Part shown: one piece after another, positions 1 through 8,767 of the stretch
Position numbering within the stretch: position 1 is the stretch's first letter
Layout of the letters: every line of letters begins with the position of its first letter
Assembly: GCF_003855395.1 (NCBI RefSeq)
Contig: NZ_CP034015.1
Span: 2,924,001 to 2,988,000 of the forward strand
Origin: Shewanella livingstonensis
GTDB taxonomy: Bacteria > Pseudomonadota > Gammaproteobacteria > Enterobacterales > Shewanellaceae
DNA: 64,000 bases
Direction of reading: 5' to 3'
The notes under the pieces: generated by a model
Database searches by the model: none
Told to the model about the DNA's origin: nothing
Seen by the model: the letters and a program-made list of their open reading frames with translations, nothing else
Program-made: the position numbers and the translations under genes

Positions 1-1373
1 TCGTTAAGTTGTTTGTGTTAAGATCTAAAGACTGCAACTTCGAAGTGTAACCATTAGCTCCATATAAATAGCTTGAGAATATTATTTTATTATCAAGATA
101 CTGTATGTTTTGAGTGCTTTCATCTTCTTCAAGCGAATATAACTTTTCAGATTTTTCAGTTTGGCAATCGAAAGAGTAAATGGAAAGTGTTTGTTTAGGA
201 ACATAATCTTGATTATATGTTGCTTTAAGGTAATAAAATTTACCATTTTTATTATCTAAGTGATATACATCATAACTGCTGGATAGGAGATCTATTGATT
301 GTATGAGAGTATATTGACTGCCATTCCATTTGTTAAAGTTCATTTTTGTTTCAGTATCATATGAAAAATTCGGAGATACAACAAGTTGCCCACACTGATA
401 CACCGAATCAGCCTCTAAACCTAAATCACTAGTTGAGAAAGATTTATTTGACTGTGTATCAATAATTCTTAATTCATTAGCGCTAGCTTCTACAAATAAT
501 CTATTTTCATCTGTGAATAACAAATTATTTATCCAGCCTCCTGGGATATCTCTTTCATAATTAAATACTTCGCTAGTGGATTGAGCTAAATTATCATATT
601 TGTTTACTTTTCCATTTAACAAATAAAAGACATCGTTTTCCATATTTTTTATAGCGTTATTTCCGTATTTAGGGTAATCGGTAGGTAAGGTTTGGTTAAT
701 TACTTCCACCCCGTCTTCAACCGACATTTTAAAAAATACATGGCTTCCATTTCTTTCATTAAAACCTAAGTTTTCTAAAGATTTTATTTTATCGTCTAAC
801 CAACCATAAGCAAAAATATGTGAATTATTTATACTAGAAAAATTAATGTCACTTGAAACTGTTCGCATGCCTTTCTCTACGCTTGAAATATAGTCAAATG
901 TTTTAGTGGTATTGTTGAATGTATGTAACCCATTTCCATAACTATTTTCTTTTAAGATTTTATCAACAAATAATTTGTCATCATGGATAAATGATTGAGA
1001 TATATAATTAATTTGACTGAAAGATGTATCTAAAAATGTCATTGTTTCTGGTGAGTAAGTCTTTATGTGTTCACCATTATTAGCACAGTAAAAATAAACC
1101 TCGTCATCTGTTTGATTTATGTAACTTACTCGATTTTCATTAGCTGTTAATTTTATTTTTGTTAACGTGTTATCACTACTTAATGAAAAAATATCGTCTG
1201 GGTCATTACTGTGAGGACTGCTATTTCCTTTTATTAATAGTTGGTCTTTTATATAGTATATTGATAAATCTCCCCAATAATTTTCCACTTTATCCCTATA
1301 GATAAAATCTGATTTTTTAGTTTTATTGTTATATTTAAATAGATTATAAGTGAGTACGGATTCATTTCTTGAG
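1..1373 (-). pseudogene. 3' portion of an ELxxDGT-type repeat protein gene, disconnected by an ISAs1 insertion and cut by the window edge
   Basis: Reading the minus strand from 1373 to 1 in the frame set by the upstream half gives one open frame of about 450 codons with no stop. No start codon is needed, because the codons continue directly from the half at 2613-3509 once the insertion sequence and one copy of the 10-bp duplication are removed. The translation is polar, rich in Asn, Ser, Asp and Tyr, with short beta-propeller-like strands and few charged clusters, which matches the upstream half. The gene does not end inside the window. In its present state this part has no start and is probably silent. 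The product, inferred from the N-terminal half, would be an exported repeat protein of unknown role. Confidence 0.75.
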
Positions 1374-2612
1374 CAGGGCGAGATCGTGAACGTTTTTCAA
1401 TCAATTTAACATAAGGTTTGACGTTAACATCTCGCTATGATCTTATACTCCCTTTTTTTGGGAGCACACCATGCATATTGACCACTTCAAAGAGAATTTC
1501 CAAACAATAACAGACCAGCGTCAAGGGGCTAAAGTGACCTATTGCCTTTTTGAGGTACTGTTTGGTTCGCTATGTGCCGTTATCGCAGGCGCTAAAGGCT
1601 GGTTTGATATTCGCGAATACATTCTTGGGCATCATGATTGGTTTAAAAACAACAAACTATTCGTGAACGGCATTCCCGCTGATGACACGATTGCTCGTAT
1701 CATATCAACCATTGAACCTGAGCAGTTTCACCAATGTTTTATCAATTGGATGTCTTCGATACACACCCTTACTGAAGGCCAAGTTATTGCTATTGATGGA
1801 AAAACGCTTCGAGGGTCATACAATCGTGAAGATAGAGCCAGTACCATACACATGATTAGTGCCTACGCTTCCTCAAACAAATTAGTGCTTGGTCAGCTTA
1901 AAACAGAACAAAAAAGCAATGAGATAACCGCCATTCCTGAGTTGATAAAGATGTTAGATATCAAAGGGGCGTTAGTGACTATCGATGCGATGGCTTGTCA
2001 AACAAAGATAGCCAAAACCATTGTGGACCAAGGGGGTGACTATCTGCTTGCCGTTAAAAGTAACCAGGGAAAGCTACGCGAAGCGATAGTACAAGCCTTC
2101 GCTTTCCAGCGAGCTAACAATACGGACAAATCAGTGATTGAACACGGTCACGGACGTACTGAGTGTCGCCAGTGCTATGTTATTGATAGTAAAAACTTAC
2201 TCGGTGACTTTTCAAAGTGGAAGGGGCTAAAAAATATCGTTATGGTTGAAAGTTGTCGCCTTGAGAAAGGAAAGCCAATCGAGCTTGAGTATCGTTATTA
2301 CATCAGTTCTAAAGAGTTAAGTGCCGAACAAGCAGCGATAGCCGTTCGAGAACATTGGGGCATCGAATCGATGCACTGGGTGCTTGATGTCAGTATGAGT
2401 GAGGATGCATGTCAAATATACAACGCTCATGGGGCGGAAAATCTGTCATGCCTGCGTCATATGAGTTTGAATATGTTACGTGCAGAGCCGACGAAGATAA
2501 GCATTGTTGGAAAACAAAAGCGATGCATGATGAATCCATCGATGCTTGAAGCAGTATTAAAGACTGGATTTAGTGGTTCGGTTAAAAATTAAACACTCAT
2601 GCGGTGGCCCTG
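1374..2612 (+). mobile_element. ISAs1-family insertion sequence, about 1.24 kb
   Basis: The element carries one transposase gene and has ends that begin CAGGGC on both sides: CAGGGCGAGATCGTGAACG at the left, and CAGGGCCACCGCATGAGTG read inward from the right. The 10-bp sequence ATTTCTTGAG flanks it directly (1364-1373 and 2613-2622), within the 8-10 bp range known for the family. It is inserted in the ELxxDGT-type gene on the other strand. The intact duplication, intact transposase and clean ends indicate a fairly recent insertion that has not been rearranged. Confidence 0.92.
1471..2592 (+). CDS. ISAs1 family transposase
   Basis: The 373-residue protein matches the ISAs1/H-repeat-associated DDE transposase family in length and layout. 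An N-terminal DDE_Tnp_1-associated domain (about residues 1-90) has the typical start, in which the protein dimerises around a GxKGWFDI segment. The RNase H-like catalytic core follows, with the first Asp in AIDGKTLRGS (about 108), the second in TIDAMACQ (about 174) and the Glu in HWGIESMHWVLDV (about 310). LLAVKSNQGKL is also a family signature. The start ATG at 1471 follows a GGGAG ribosome-binding site. The stop lies about 20 bases before the right end of the element. No frameshift is seen, so it may be active. Confidence 0.93.
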   Translation: MHIDHFKENFQTITDQRQGAKVTYCLFEVLFGSLCAVIAGAKGWFDIREYILGHHDWFKNNKLFVNGIPADDTIARIISTIEPEQFHQCFINWMSSIHTLTEGQVIAIDGKTLRGSYNREDRASTIHMISAYASSNKLVLGQLKTEQKSNEITAIPELIKMLDIKGALVTIDAMACQTKIAKTIVDQGGDYLLAVKSNQGKLREAIVQAFAFQRANNTDKSVIEHGHGRTECRQCYVIDSKNLLGDFSKWKGLKNIVMVESCRLEKGKPIELEYRYYISSKELSAEQAAIAVREHWGIESMHWVLDVSMSEDACQIYNAHGAENLSCLRHMSLNMLRAEPTKISIVGKQKRCMMNPSMLEAVLKTGFSGSVKN

Positions 2613-3509
2613 ATTTCTTGAGCTTATGGCTAATTCTACAAAAAATGAAGCGTCATTGGTATGTATGATTTTCTTGGGTAAAAACCATTTCTCACTCGCC
2701 TCGTATAAAGTATGCTTCTCACCTGTTTCAATATTTATTTTAATGAGTTTAGATTGTTCCCCTAATAAAGTAAGAGTAACAAATTCATCATGTTTGTTGG
2801 TGTCAGTAAAATTATATCGGTCTTCGTCATCTGACTCATAAATTAACCTTGTTCCGTTTACTGTTCCATCGGAAATATAAAGCTTACCCTCCAATATACA
2901 AACTACCGAAGTTCCCCAAAGTGAGCACTCTCTTTGATTGTAAAAATGCTCTAAATTATGAAATTTATGGCTTTTTTTCGTTGTTATATCGAATAAATAG
3001 TTACCACCAGCTAGTGAGTAAAGGTAGTTGTCACTCCCGACTTTCAATATATTTTGAGGAATTTCAACAGGATCTTTAAACGTACTAATGCTTTCTTTTA
3101 TGAATTCAAACTCGTTGAATATTCGAGTTCCTTGGGTTGTTCCATCTGTAACATATATATCATTTGTTGGATGAGGATTAAATAAAACTTCATCTGTACT
3201 TAGCTGATATGTATTGTTATTTACTTGTTGAATTGATGAGCAGTTAATGTATTTTGAACCATCCTCCCATAGTAATTGTGGTACGACCTCACCATGCTTT
3301 ATTACCCAAGGCTGTAGTCCATTGTCATTACAAGCTTGAAAAAAAGTACCCGCTTTAACTTGAAAGTGATTAAAGCTTTCATAGTTTTGAAATCCAGTAC
3401 TTAAGTAATAGTGGTTTTTATTGAGGTCATAAGTTTTTACAAAGCTTTTATCATCAAGAGCTGAAACCTGAAAAGACAAAATGGCAAGTATTAAATAAAT
3501 CATTCTCAT
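2613..3509 (-). pseudogene. 5' portion of an ELxxDGT-type repeat protein gene, interrupted by ISAs1
   Basis: The frame starts at 3509 with a typical signal peptide (MRMIYLILAILSFQVSALDD, cleavage expected after SALD or nearby), so the product is exported. Two repeats of the ELxxDGT type are visible: IYVTDGTTQGTRIF (about residue 128) and LYISDGTVNGTRLIYE (about 210). In such proteins these form beta-propeller-like strands. After about 299 codons the frame runs into the right end of the IS, picks up a few foreign residues and stops at 2589. Joining it to 1-1373 across one copy of ATTTCTTGAG keeps the frame open, so before insertion this was a single gene of more than 750 codons. Its function is unknown. 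Confidence is high for the interruption and moderate for the repeat family. Confidence 0.8.
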
Positions 3510-3778
3510 ATCGATTCCTTCGATTAAAATTATTATTCCTGTCTAGTGATTGTCGAAGTTTTACTTTGTATCGACAAATATCAACATAGTTTAATTAAGC
3601 TATTTTCAACAATCATTCGAGTCTAAAAGTCGACTAAAAATTGTACAGTAGTTGCTATTTTGTTAAAAGCATTTTATTGAAAAAGTAACATAGTTATTGT
3701 TTTTCTAAAGCAGCAAAATTTAATACTTTTAGATTCTTATTTGTCTTGTATCTTGAAGAAGGATAGCCTGCTTGAAAT
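3510..3778. other. AT-rich intergenic region upstream of the interrupted gene
   Basis: This stretch is about 70 percent A+T, with no open frame of note and no clear hairpin. It should contain the promoter of the minus-strand gene starting at 3509, but no convincing -35/-10 pair could be singled out by eye. Its right border is the left end of the IS10-like element. Confidence 0.4.
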
Positions 3779-5096
3779 CTGGCGGATCCCCTCATAATTT
3801 AGGTCTGCCAGCGGTATGAACCAGTTTGATATATTCGTTTAATGCCCAGTAAATTATCGATGCTTTCAGCGTGTATTTTGGCCTTCGCCGCACTTCTTTT
3901 CCTAATCTTACAACGGATAATACAGCGCGATGTTTGATGCTGTTCGCCTGAAAATCCTTCTGCCAGCCAAGATGCCTCGCGGCTATACCTATACACCACA
4001 ACAGTATTTCTGCCAGCATTGTGATAAGCAATAACACATCATATCGCTTTGGACACCGACTGCGACTTTGCCTCAGCCCCATTCCATATTGCGGGCTTTT
4101 TAAATCCCGAAAGGTTTCTTCAATTTGCATGCGTTTAGCATATAACTCAACCACTTTTATCGAGTTGAAATATTCAGGCGGTAAGTTGGTCGCCAGTAAC
4201 CAGGGCTCCTTGCTGCCTAAGCGATAACTCTTTTGTGCTGTGTGATTTCGGCCTGCTTTTGAAGAGCGCTTATCTTTACGTAATTTGGGCTTAGCCTTAA
4301 ATAGATGTAAATGGCAGCTTAGCGGTGATTTACGTGCAAGCTGGACATTACCTATGTCTTTAGCGGTTGAGTTTGCTTTCGGGTAGAGCGATTTATTCGA
4401 GAACCAGGTCGCTTTTCCATGATGCATAAAGCTTACATCGCCACGTACTCTACCAAGCCAGAACCAACCATAACGTTCAACTTCTCTGAACCAGGTATTA
4501 CGATAACCTGCATCGGTCACGATGAGCGGACAACAGCCTTGAGGTAGAACATTGGCGAGTTCAGCGAGAAACGCATTATGGCTGCGAGGTGCGTTGTAGT
4601 CTTCAAACAAAAAAGTGCGTTCATACAAGGTCACAGAACGGCCTTGAACACTAATTGATGCGCGTAATGTCATCATTCGAAGCTGCTCACGGACATCAGA
4701 CCAATCGACCAAGATGATAGGCATGGGGTTTGAAGCACACAGATAACGAGCATGCCACTGATATATCGTTATTTTATCTTGAACTAAGTGATGATTACCT
4801 AAGAGTCGGTCAATACGTTTAATGTTATGTTTAGCCGCCACAGAGCCTGTAATATTGCGACCAAGCTGAGTGAGTGACAATTGATTTCCATCGAGTAGTG
4901 ATTCAGTGGCAACCATCAGAGAATTAAGGCGTTTTTGATGAATTTTTGGGCATTGTTTTTTAAGCAAATCGTGTAGTATATGGATATCACGCATGGTGTT
5001 AGATTTAATAGGTTTTTGGCGAAATTGATTAGATCAGATAGCACCATGCGTGTCTACTATTTTGAAATTTAAAAGGATTATCTGGGGATTCCCTAG
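3779..5096 (-). mobile_element. IS4 family, IS10-group insertion sequence
   Basis: The ends resemble IS10 termini. The left end reads CTGGCGGATCCCCTCATAAT. The right end read inward is CTAGGGAATCCCCAGATAAT. They match at most positions, including ATCCCC and ATAAT. The single transposase gene fills the element. The bases outside the ends (GCTTGAAAT at the left, ACAGAGTAT at the right) do not form the 9-bp duplication expected of IS10-type transposition. One side has therefore probably been altered by deletion or recombination after insertion. The right flank is the start of the duplicated integrase segment. Confidence 0.85.
3792..4994 (-). CDS. IS4 family (IS10-like) transposase
   Basis: At 400 residues the protein is within two residues of the IS10 transposase and is similar throughout: an N-terminal DILHDLLKKQCP-like start, then TQLGRNITG and NIKRIDRLLGN. 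The catalytic signatures are visible. The first Asp is in ILVDWSDVR (about residue 96), the second in LIVTDAGYRNTWF (about 161), and the Y-R-K-E region in YAKRMQIEETFRDLK (about 290), where the Glu is the third catalytic residue. The frame is intact. The enzyme is expected to cut and paste the element through hairpin intermediates, as known for IS10 and IS50. Confidence 0.92.
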   Translation of the reverse strand: MRDIHILHDLLKKQCPKIHQKRLNSLMVATESLLDGNQLSLTQLGRNITGSVAAKHNIKRIDRLLGNHHLVQDKITIYQWHARYLCASNPMPIILVDWSDVREQLRMMTLRASISVQGRSVTLYERTFLFEDYNAPRSHNAFLAELANVLPQGCCPLIVTDAGYRNTWFREVERYGWFWLGRVRGDVSFMHHGKATWFSNKSLYPKANSTAKDIGNVQLARKSPLSCHLHLFKAKPKLRKDKRSSKAGRNHTAQKSYRLGSKEPWLLATNLPPEYFNSIKVVELYAKRMQIEETFRDLKSPQYGMGLRQSRSRCPKRYDVLLLITMLAEILLWCIGIAARHLGWQKDFQANSIKHRAVLSVVRLGKEVRRRPKYTLKASIIYWALNEYIKLVHTAGRPKL

Positions 5097-5334
5097 ACAG
5101 AGTATTTAAGACAATTTATTAAAAAAGCAATGTTTGAAACGCTTGTTTGATTTACACGTTTTTTTTCGCACTCACTGACTGCGAGCCATTTTCAATACCA
5201 TTAATTTTCGCTCTCTGCTGTAGCGAAATAATGACAGCTTTGGCAGTGTTTGTGCCTCATTTGGCGCTGTTACTGCCAATCGAGACAGATTGTTAATTTA
5301 GGTTTAAAGTTTATTTATTAACCACACCCGATCA

Positions 5335-6678
5335 TCAAATTTGATAGTCAATTTTCTCAATATCCTTAAGCAATGCAGCAACGTTTATATCTTTGCCGTA
5401 ACGACTGAAAGTGATGTTGGGATTAGCGTGACCGACGATTTGCGCCACGATGTGCTCACTGATATCTAATTGCTTCATTTCATCGATAAACGTGTGTCTT
5501 AGGCCGTAGGCGGTTGGACGCTGATTCGCTTGCATGCCGATTTCGGTTTGAAGCTTAGCGAGCTGTTTGCAGTAAGTTTTTGACCAATCTTCAATGATGC
5601 CAACGGGTTTATAATCAAACAGCTGGGTATGTGTTGATTTTCTTTGCTCAACAAACGCAATAAAGCCTAGCTCAAGCAAGTGCTGATGTATTGGCACATA
5701 ACGTTTAGCATTGAGGTTCTTTAATCGTTGTACAGCGCCACTGTCATCAATGCTAATGCAGTGTATGCCGTCGATTAGTTTGATATCTCCAGGTTTGAGC
5801 TGGCAAGCTTCTGAAGGCCTTAAACCACCATAAAGCATCAAACGGGTGACCCATTTGAAATCGGTTGTTGAAGCCTTGAATGATGAGCTGCGAAGTAGTC
5901 GTTTAAGTTCAGGATGCATCCAGCGGTCTCTAGCTTGATTCGGTTTAGCTTTTGGTTTTTGTCCGACAGTAACGCTTTCAAAGGGGTTGTGGTTGCAGTA
6001 GTTCATTAGCTGGCACCATTTAAAGAACTGGAATATTGCTGCTAAGTACTCTTTATTGCTTTTGTAGCTTCGGCCTTGAGTCAGTAAAGCATCTCGATAG
6101 GTCATCGCATCAGCACTGGTGATGTCATGCACACATTTATATTCAGCTTGAAGCTTGGTTTTAAGAATGGATTTTGATGATACGGTATCAATAAAATGCC
6201 GAGTACGCTGCTCAAGCTGCTTTATAGACAGCGGCCGAATGGCTGATTTTTGTTTTGAAATAATAAATGCGCTTAATGCTTCGTTTAACCCAATAACAGG
6301 CTTTGCTTGCGCAACAGCTGTGGTTTCACGATGCTGAGACAACTTAGTGTCTCTAATGGGGATAGCATGAGGTTTTTGCGTGATGTTGAACGTAATATCA
6401 GAATCATCAGCATCAAACTGAGCTCTAAGATGGTTAATGACCTCATCAACGTAGCGAATAAAATCATTAATACGGGTTTGATGGTCAATAGACCTGATGA
6501 TTTTTTTGAGTGCTCCGGCAACATCAATGTTACGGATGACCGCTTCTGCTCTGTCACGAGTTAGTAAGGAGACTTTTACGTCAAAAGGGAAGCCCTTGTC
6601 GCGTAAATATTTGGCTAAACAGATACGTGTAAAGTATACGTTGTTGGGTGCTCGATAAAGATACATTGTCTGAGTCAA
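5335..6678 (-). CDS. Tyrosine recombinase / site-specific integrase (island A)
   Basis: This 447-residue integrase belongs to the phage/genomic-island tyrosine recombinase family. The N-terminus (MYLYRAPNNVYFTRICLAKY) is a DUF6538-like arm-binding segment. A SAM-like core-binding domain follows at about residues 130-240, then the catalytic domain. Visible catalytic residues are Arg in YGGLRPSEACQL (about 282), the RH pair in YGLRHTFIDEM, His in IVGHANPNITF, and the Tyr nucleophile in FSRYGKDI. The first His of the usual HxxR motif is Tyr here (AYGLR). The gene points away from the tRNA-derived att site 76 bp upstream of its start, the usual arrangement for integrases of tRNA-targeting islands. 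It is about 95 percent identical to the protein at 15993-17336. Confidence 0.92.
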   Translation of the reverse strand: MTQTMYLYRAPNNVYFTRICLAKYLRDKGFPFDVKVSLLTRDRAEAVIRNIDVAGALKKIIRSIDHQTRINDFIRYVDEVINHLRAQFDADDSDITFNITQKPHAIPIRDTKLSQHRETTAVAQAKPVIGLNEALSAFIISKQKSAIRPLSIKQLEQRTRHFIDTVSSKSILKTKLQAEYKCVHDITSADAMTYRDALLTQGRSYKSNKEYLAAIFQFFKWCQLMNYCNHNPFESVTVGQKPKAKPNQARDRWMHPELKRLLRSSSFKASTTDFKWVTRLMLYGGLRPSEACQLKPGDIKLIDGIHCISIDDSGAVQRLKNLNAKRYVPIHQHLLELGFIAFVEQRKSTHTQLFDYKPVGIIEDWSKTYCKQLAKLQTEIGMQANQRPTAYGLRHTFIDEMKQLDISEHIVAQIVGHANPNITFSRYGKDINVAALLKDIEKIDYQI

Positions 6679-6713
6679 TCCTTATGGAGAGCCCCTCAAA
6701 CGCCAAAAACAAA

Positions 6714-6740
6714 AAAAGCCGTTGATAATCAACGGCTTTT
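6714..6740 (-). terminator. Copy of the tRNA-Ser terminator hairpin carried at the island junction
   Basis: The perfect stem AAAAGCCGTTGA / TCAACGGCTTTT with a 3-base loop is followed on the minus strand by a run of T. An identical hairpin lies at 17372-17398 directly downstream of the real tRNA-Ser. Here it follows only a partial tRNA 3' end, so it is part of the duplicated att segment. Confidence 0.7.
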
Positions 6741-6753
6741 CTCATATTAAATG

Positions 6754-6780
6754 TGGCGGAGGGATAGGAATTTGAACCCA
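6754..6780 (-). other. Partial tRNA-Ser 3' end: internal attachment site between two tandem islands
   Basis: The 27 bases beginning TGGCGGAGGGATAGG match the 3' end of the tRNA-Ser at 17412-17438 with one mismatch near the middle and another at the last base. They then diverge completely. On the minus strand they contain the T-arm start, the acceptor stem and CCA. There is no remaining tRNA body, so it is not a functional gene. It marks the boundary between the outer island (integrase A) and the inner island (integrase B). Confidence 0.8.
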
Positions 6781-6934
6781 AGAAACCAGACACAAAATAA
6801 AACTAAAATTCATTATAATCAATTACTAATCGAAAAGTCACATCTCAGATAGTGAACATTCGTAGTCGATATATGACATTTAAATATTTATCGGTTAGAT
6901 TGTCAAGAAAGTCATAGTCTCTTGTCATGTAATA

Positions 6935-7270
6935 CTAATATCTTACGTATAAAGGTTCGTATAGGCCAAAGTAACACTTAAAATTAGGACAAAAATATTT
7001 TCCTTTTACTTTTTGAAAACCTGGTTCATTTATTTTCTCTTTAAAATAGATTGTAAATATTGCATTTTTCTCAGTAATTTTAAATATCTTGCTCCCTAAG
7101 TTTTCAGGTAATTTTTTAACAAATAAATGCTCATAATATAAACTTGCACCATCATTAAACTCTTGTACGATTACAGCCTCAACAGAGTCGTTGACATTTC
7201 CTACAATTTCAATTGCAGGTTCTGCTACGGTTGAAAGGGAAAAAATTGCTAATAAGTACAGTATCTTCAT
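6935..7270 (-). CDS. Small exported protein of unknown function
   Basis: The 111-residue product starts with a signal peptide (MKILYLLAIFSLSTVA, cleavage expected before EPAIE). The mature part is about 95 residues of predicted beta strands, with two cysteines close together near the C-terminus (FCPNFKCYFG) that could form a disulfide in the periplasm. It ends LYVRY. I do not recognise the family. It lies just inside the att site at 6754 on the same strand as the hydrolase gene upstream, separated by about 107 bp that hold a possible group II intron relic. Confidence 0.6.
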   Translation of the reverse strand: MKILYLLAIFSLSTVAEPAIEIVGNVNDSVEAVIVQEFNDGASLYYEHLFVKKLPENLGSKIFKITEKNAIFTIYFKEKINEPGFQKVKGKYFCPNFKCYFGLYEPLYVRY

Positions 7271-7302
7271 TTATTTTGCTTCTCAGAAGGTTTACTTAAC
7301 GT

Positions 7303-7371
7303 TCTAAATGAACCGCCCAGTGCCGAGTCGCATGGGTCTGGAGGCTAGATGCCTCCGGCTACCCGATTAGA
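7303..7371 (+). other. Possible degenerate 3' end of a group II intron (domains V/VI)
   Basis: The stretch GAACCGCCCAGTGCCGAGTC, followed by GCATGGG, resembles a group II intron domain V in which part of the 3' strand has been lost. It is followed by a small stem GGAGGC-TAGAT-GCCTCC and the end GGCTACCCGAT, which is like the 3' ends of many bacterial group II introns. No reverse transcriptase gene is present. This is recognition by eye only. A plain transcription terminator is an alternative reading of the small stem. Confidence 0.35.
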
Positions 7372-7377
7372 AATTTT

Positions 7378-8388
7378 TTACAAGTACTCCCGAAACCAAC
7401 TAACAAGCTCTTTATTTGCTTTTTCTTTGTTTTGCATTAAACCATGATTATCATTGGGATAGATAATAAGTTTGTGAGGAATGCTGTTTTTAGTTAGGGC
7501 ACTTGCTAACTCAATAGAGTTTTTAGCTGATACACGTTTATCATTTTCACCGTGTAAAAGTAAAATAGGAATATTCGGCGATAGTTCACTAACCCATTTT
7601 AATACTGAGCGCCTCTCTAATTCTGCTACTTTGTTTTTATCGTAATAGGGGATCCTATTAGCGTATACTTTTTCCATAGCCGGACGAAAATCGAGTTCTT
7701 TTAACAAATCAGTAGTACCAGCAATCGTTGCTATTGCCTTTATTTTACTCGTTTTCTTTAAAGCTAGATGAGTTTGCATTCCTCCACGACTAGCTCCATA
7801 CATCCCAATACGCTGTTCATCAGCCCCCTCAATACTTGGGATGTAATCTAATAATGCAGTGACATCATTAACATCACTTCCACCAAATTCATCGTGAGCA
7901 GATGGGTTTTTGGTAAAAGTTCCACGATATTGACTACCGATAATGACAAAACCTTCGTTAGCAATAGGAAATAAGTTCTGCATCATTGACCCGAAAACAA
8001 CGCCTCCAAAGTTCCCATTACCACCACGGTTATATACTAGTACAGGTAATTTTTCTAAGTTTATTTTTGGCTTAATAATATATCCGTATACATCATTGCC
8101 ATCGACTTGATATTTAAACGTATTACACGATAAGTTATTCTTATAATGATTAAAATTATCCTCCCCGAACATAGAATCAAACCATGACAATTTTTTGAGT
8201 AGCTCCTCTTTGGTTTTAATTCTTTTACTATATTTTTTCTCCATAAAGCCACGCCATGAATCATAGCTTTGGAATATTGAAGTAAAGCAATCCTTTTGAA
8301 CTTTAATCCGTTCATCATTGATTAAATTGGTTGCTTGAGAAGTAAATGATAAAAGAGCTAAAGAGATTATTGATAAGTATTTGTTCAC
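7378..8388 (-). CDS. Exported alpha/beta hydrolase, prolyl oligopeptidase (S9) type
   Basis: The 336-residue protein begins with a signal peptide (MNKYLSIISLALLSFTSQA), so it should act in the periplasm or outside. The hydrolase fold is in the C-terminal two thirds. The nucleophile Ser is in GMYGASRGGMQTH (about residue 199), the typical GxSxGG of dienelactone hydrolase/S9 proteins. The Asp is in LLLHGENDKRVS (about 284) and the His in YPNDNHGLM (about 317). The oxyanion strand NRGGNG is also visible near 121. The substrate (peptide or ester) cannot be told from the sequence. The gene is inside the inner island and could be an accessory trait of it. Confidence 0.82.
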   Translation of the reverse strand: MNKYLSIISLALLSFTSQATNLINDERIKVQKDCFTSIFQSYDSWRGFMEKKYSKRIKTKEELLKKLSWFDSMFGEDNFNHYKNNLSCNTFKYQVDGNDVYGYIIKPKINLEKLPVLVYNRGGNGNFGGVVFGSMMQNLFPIANEGFVIIGSQYRGTFTKNPSAHDEFGGSDVNDVTALLDYIPSIEGADEQRIGMYGASRGGMQTHLALKKTSKIKAIATIAGTTDLLKELDFRPAMEKVYANRIPYYDKNKVAELERRSVLKWVSELSPNIPILLLHGENDKRVSAKNSIELASALTKNSIPHKLIIYPNDNHGLMQNKEKANKELVSWFREYL

Positions 8389-8695
8389 ATGAACTCCATG
8401 TCGGTGATTGAAAATTTTAACAGTTTATTAAAGGGCCAAATAAATTTAAAGTCAGCCGTTTAAGTTATTGATTAATATCATCCTACATTTGCTATCTTAT
8501 TGAAGTAAAGCAATTAATTGTGCCTAACAGACAAAAACAAACCGAGCTTGCGCGTAAAGTAGAGTTTGTGGTCACCGCCAGAAAAATTAAAAGCATTAAT
8601 ATCAGACGATTACGATTTTTCTATTTTCAATACGATACAACTAAAAAACGATTTTTATTCGATTTTTAGCGTAAATCGATGAAACACCATTATAA
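8389..8695. other. Intergenic region with no convincing gene
   Basis: This AT-rich stretch upstream of the hydrolase gene holds a short basic open frame (8520-8669, GTG start, 49 codons, many Arg and Lys). It lacks a ribosome-binding site, and I do not call it a gene. No other feature was seen. Confidence 0.35.
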
Positions 8696-8711
8696 CTGTA
8701 CATAAATACAG
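8696..8711. promoter_or_regulatory. LexA-type SOS box
   Basis: The 16 bases CTGTACATAAATACAG fit the gammaproteobacterial LexA consensus, CTGT-N8-ACAG with an AT-rich middle. It is a lone site between the hydrolase gene and a cluster of hairpins. The nearest downstream open frame on the plus strand starts with GTG 17 bp later, runs through the hairpins, and is not clearly real. If functional, the site would tie transcription here to DNA damage, which often induces integrative elements. Confidence 0.5.
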
Positions 8712-8767
8712 TGCGCACCACGTAAAAGTGTGCATACTGATTTTATCTTTCACGCTTTTGATTTTTT

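Larger units (their letters stand above)
5098..6780. repeat. Copy A of a 1.68-kb integrase/att segment, also present at 15757-17438
   Basis: From 5098 the sequence runs parallel to 15757-17438 at roughly 90-95 percent identity. It covers a non-coding stretch with three short inverted repeats, the integrase gene, the terminator hairpin and the partial tRNA-Ser 3' end. The spacing from integrase start to att core (76 bp) is the same in both copies. The differences are scattered point changes, so this is not a very recent duplication; capture of two related elements at the same tRNA site is the better explanation. The left border is the IS10-like element. Confidence 0.85.

Noticed and set aside
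6754..6780. Second tRNA-Ser gene
   Set aside because: Only the 3' end is present and no cloverleaf can form. It is an att remnant.
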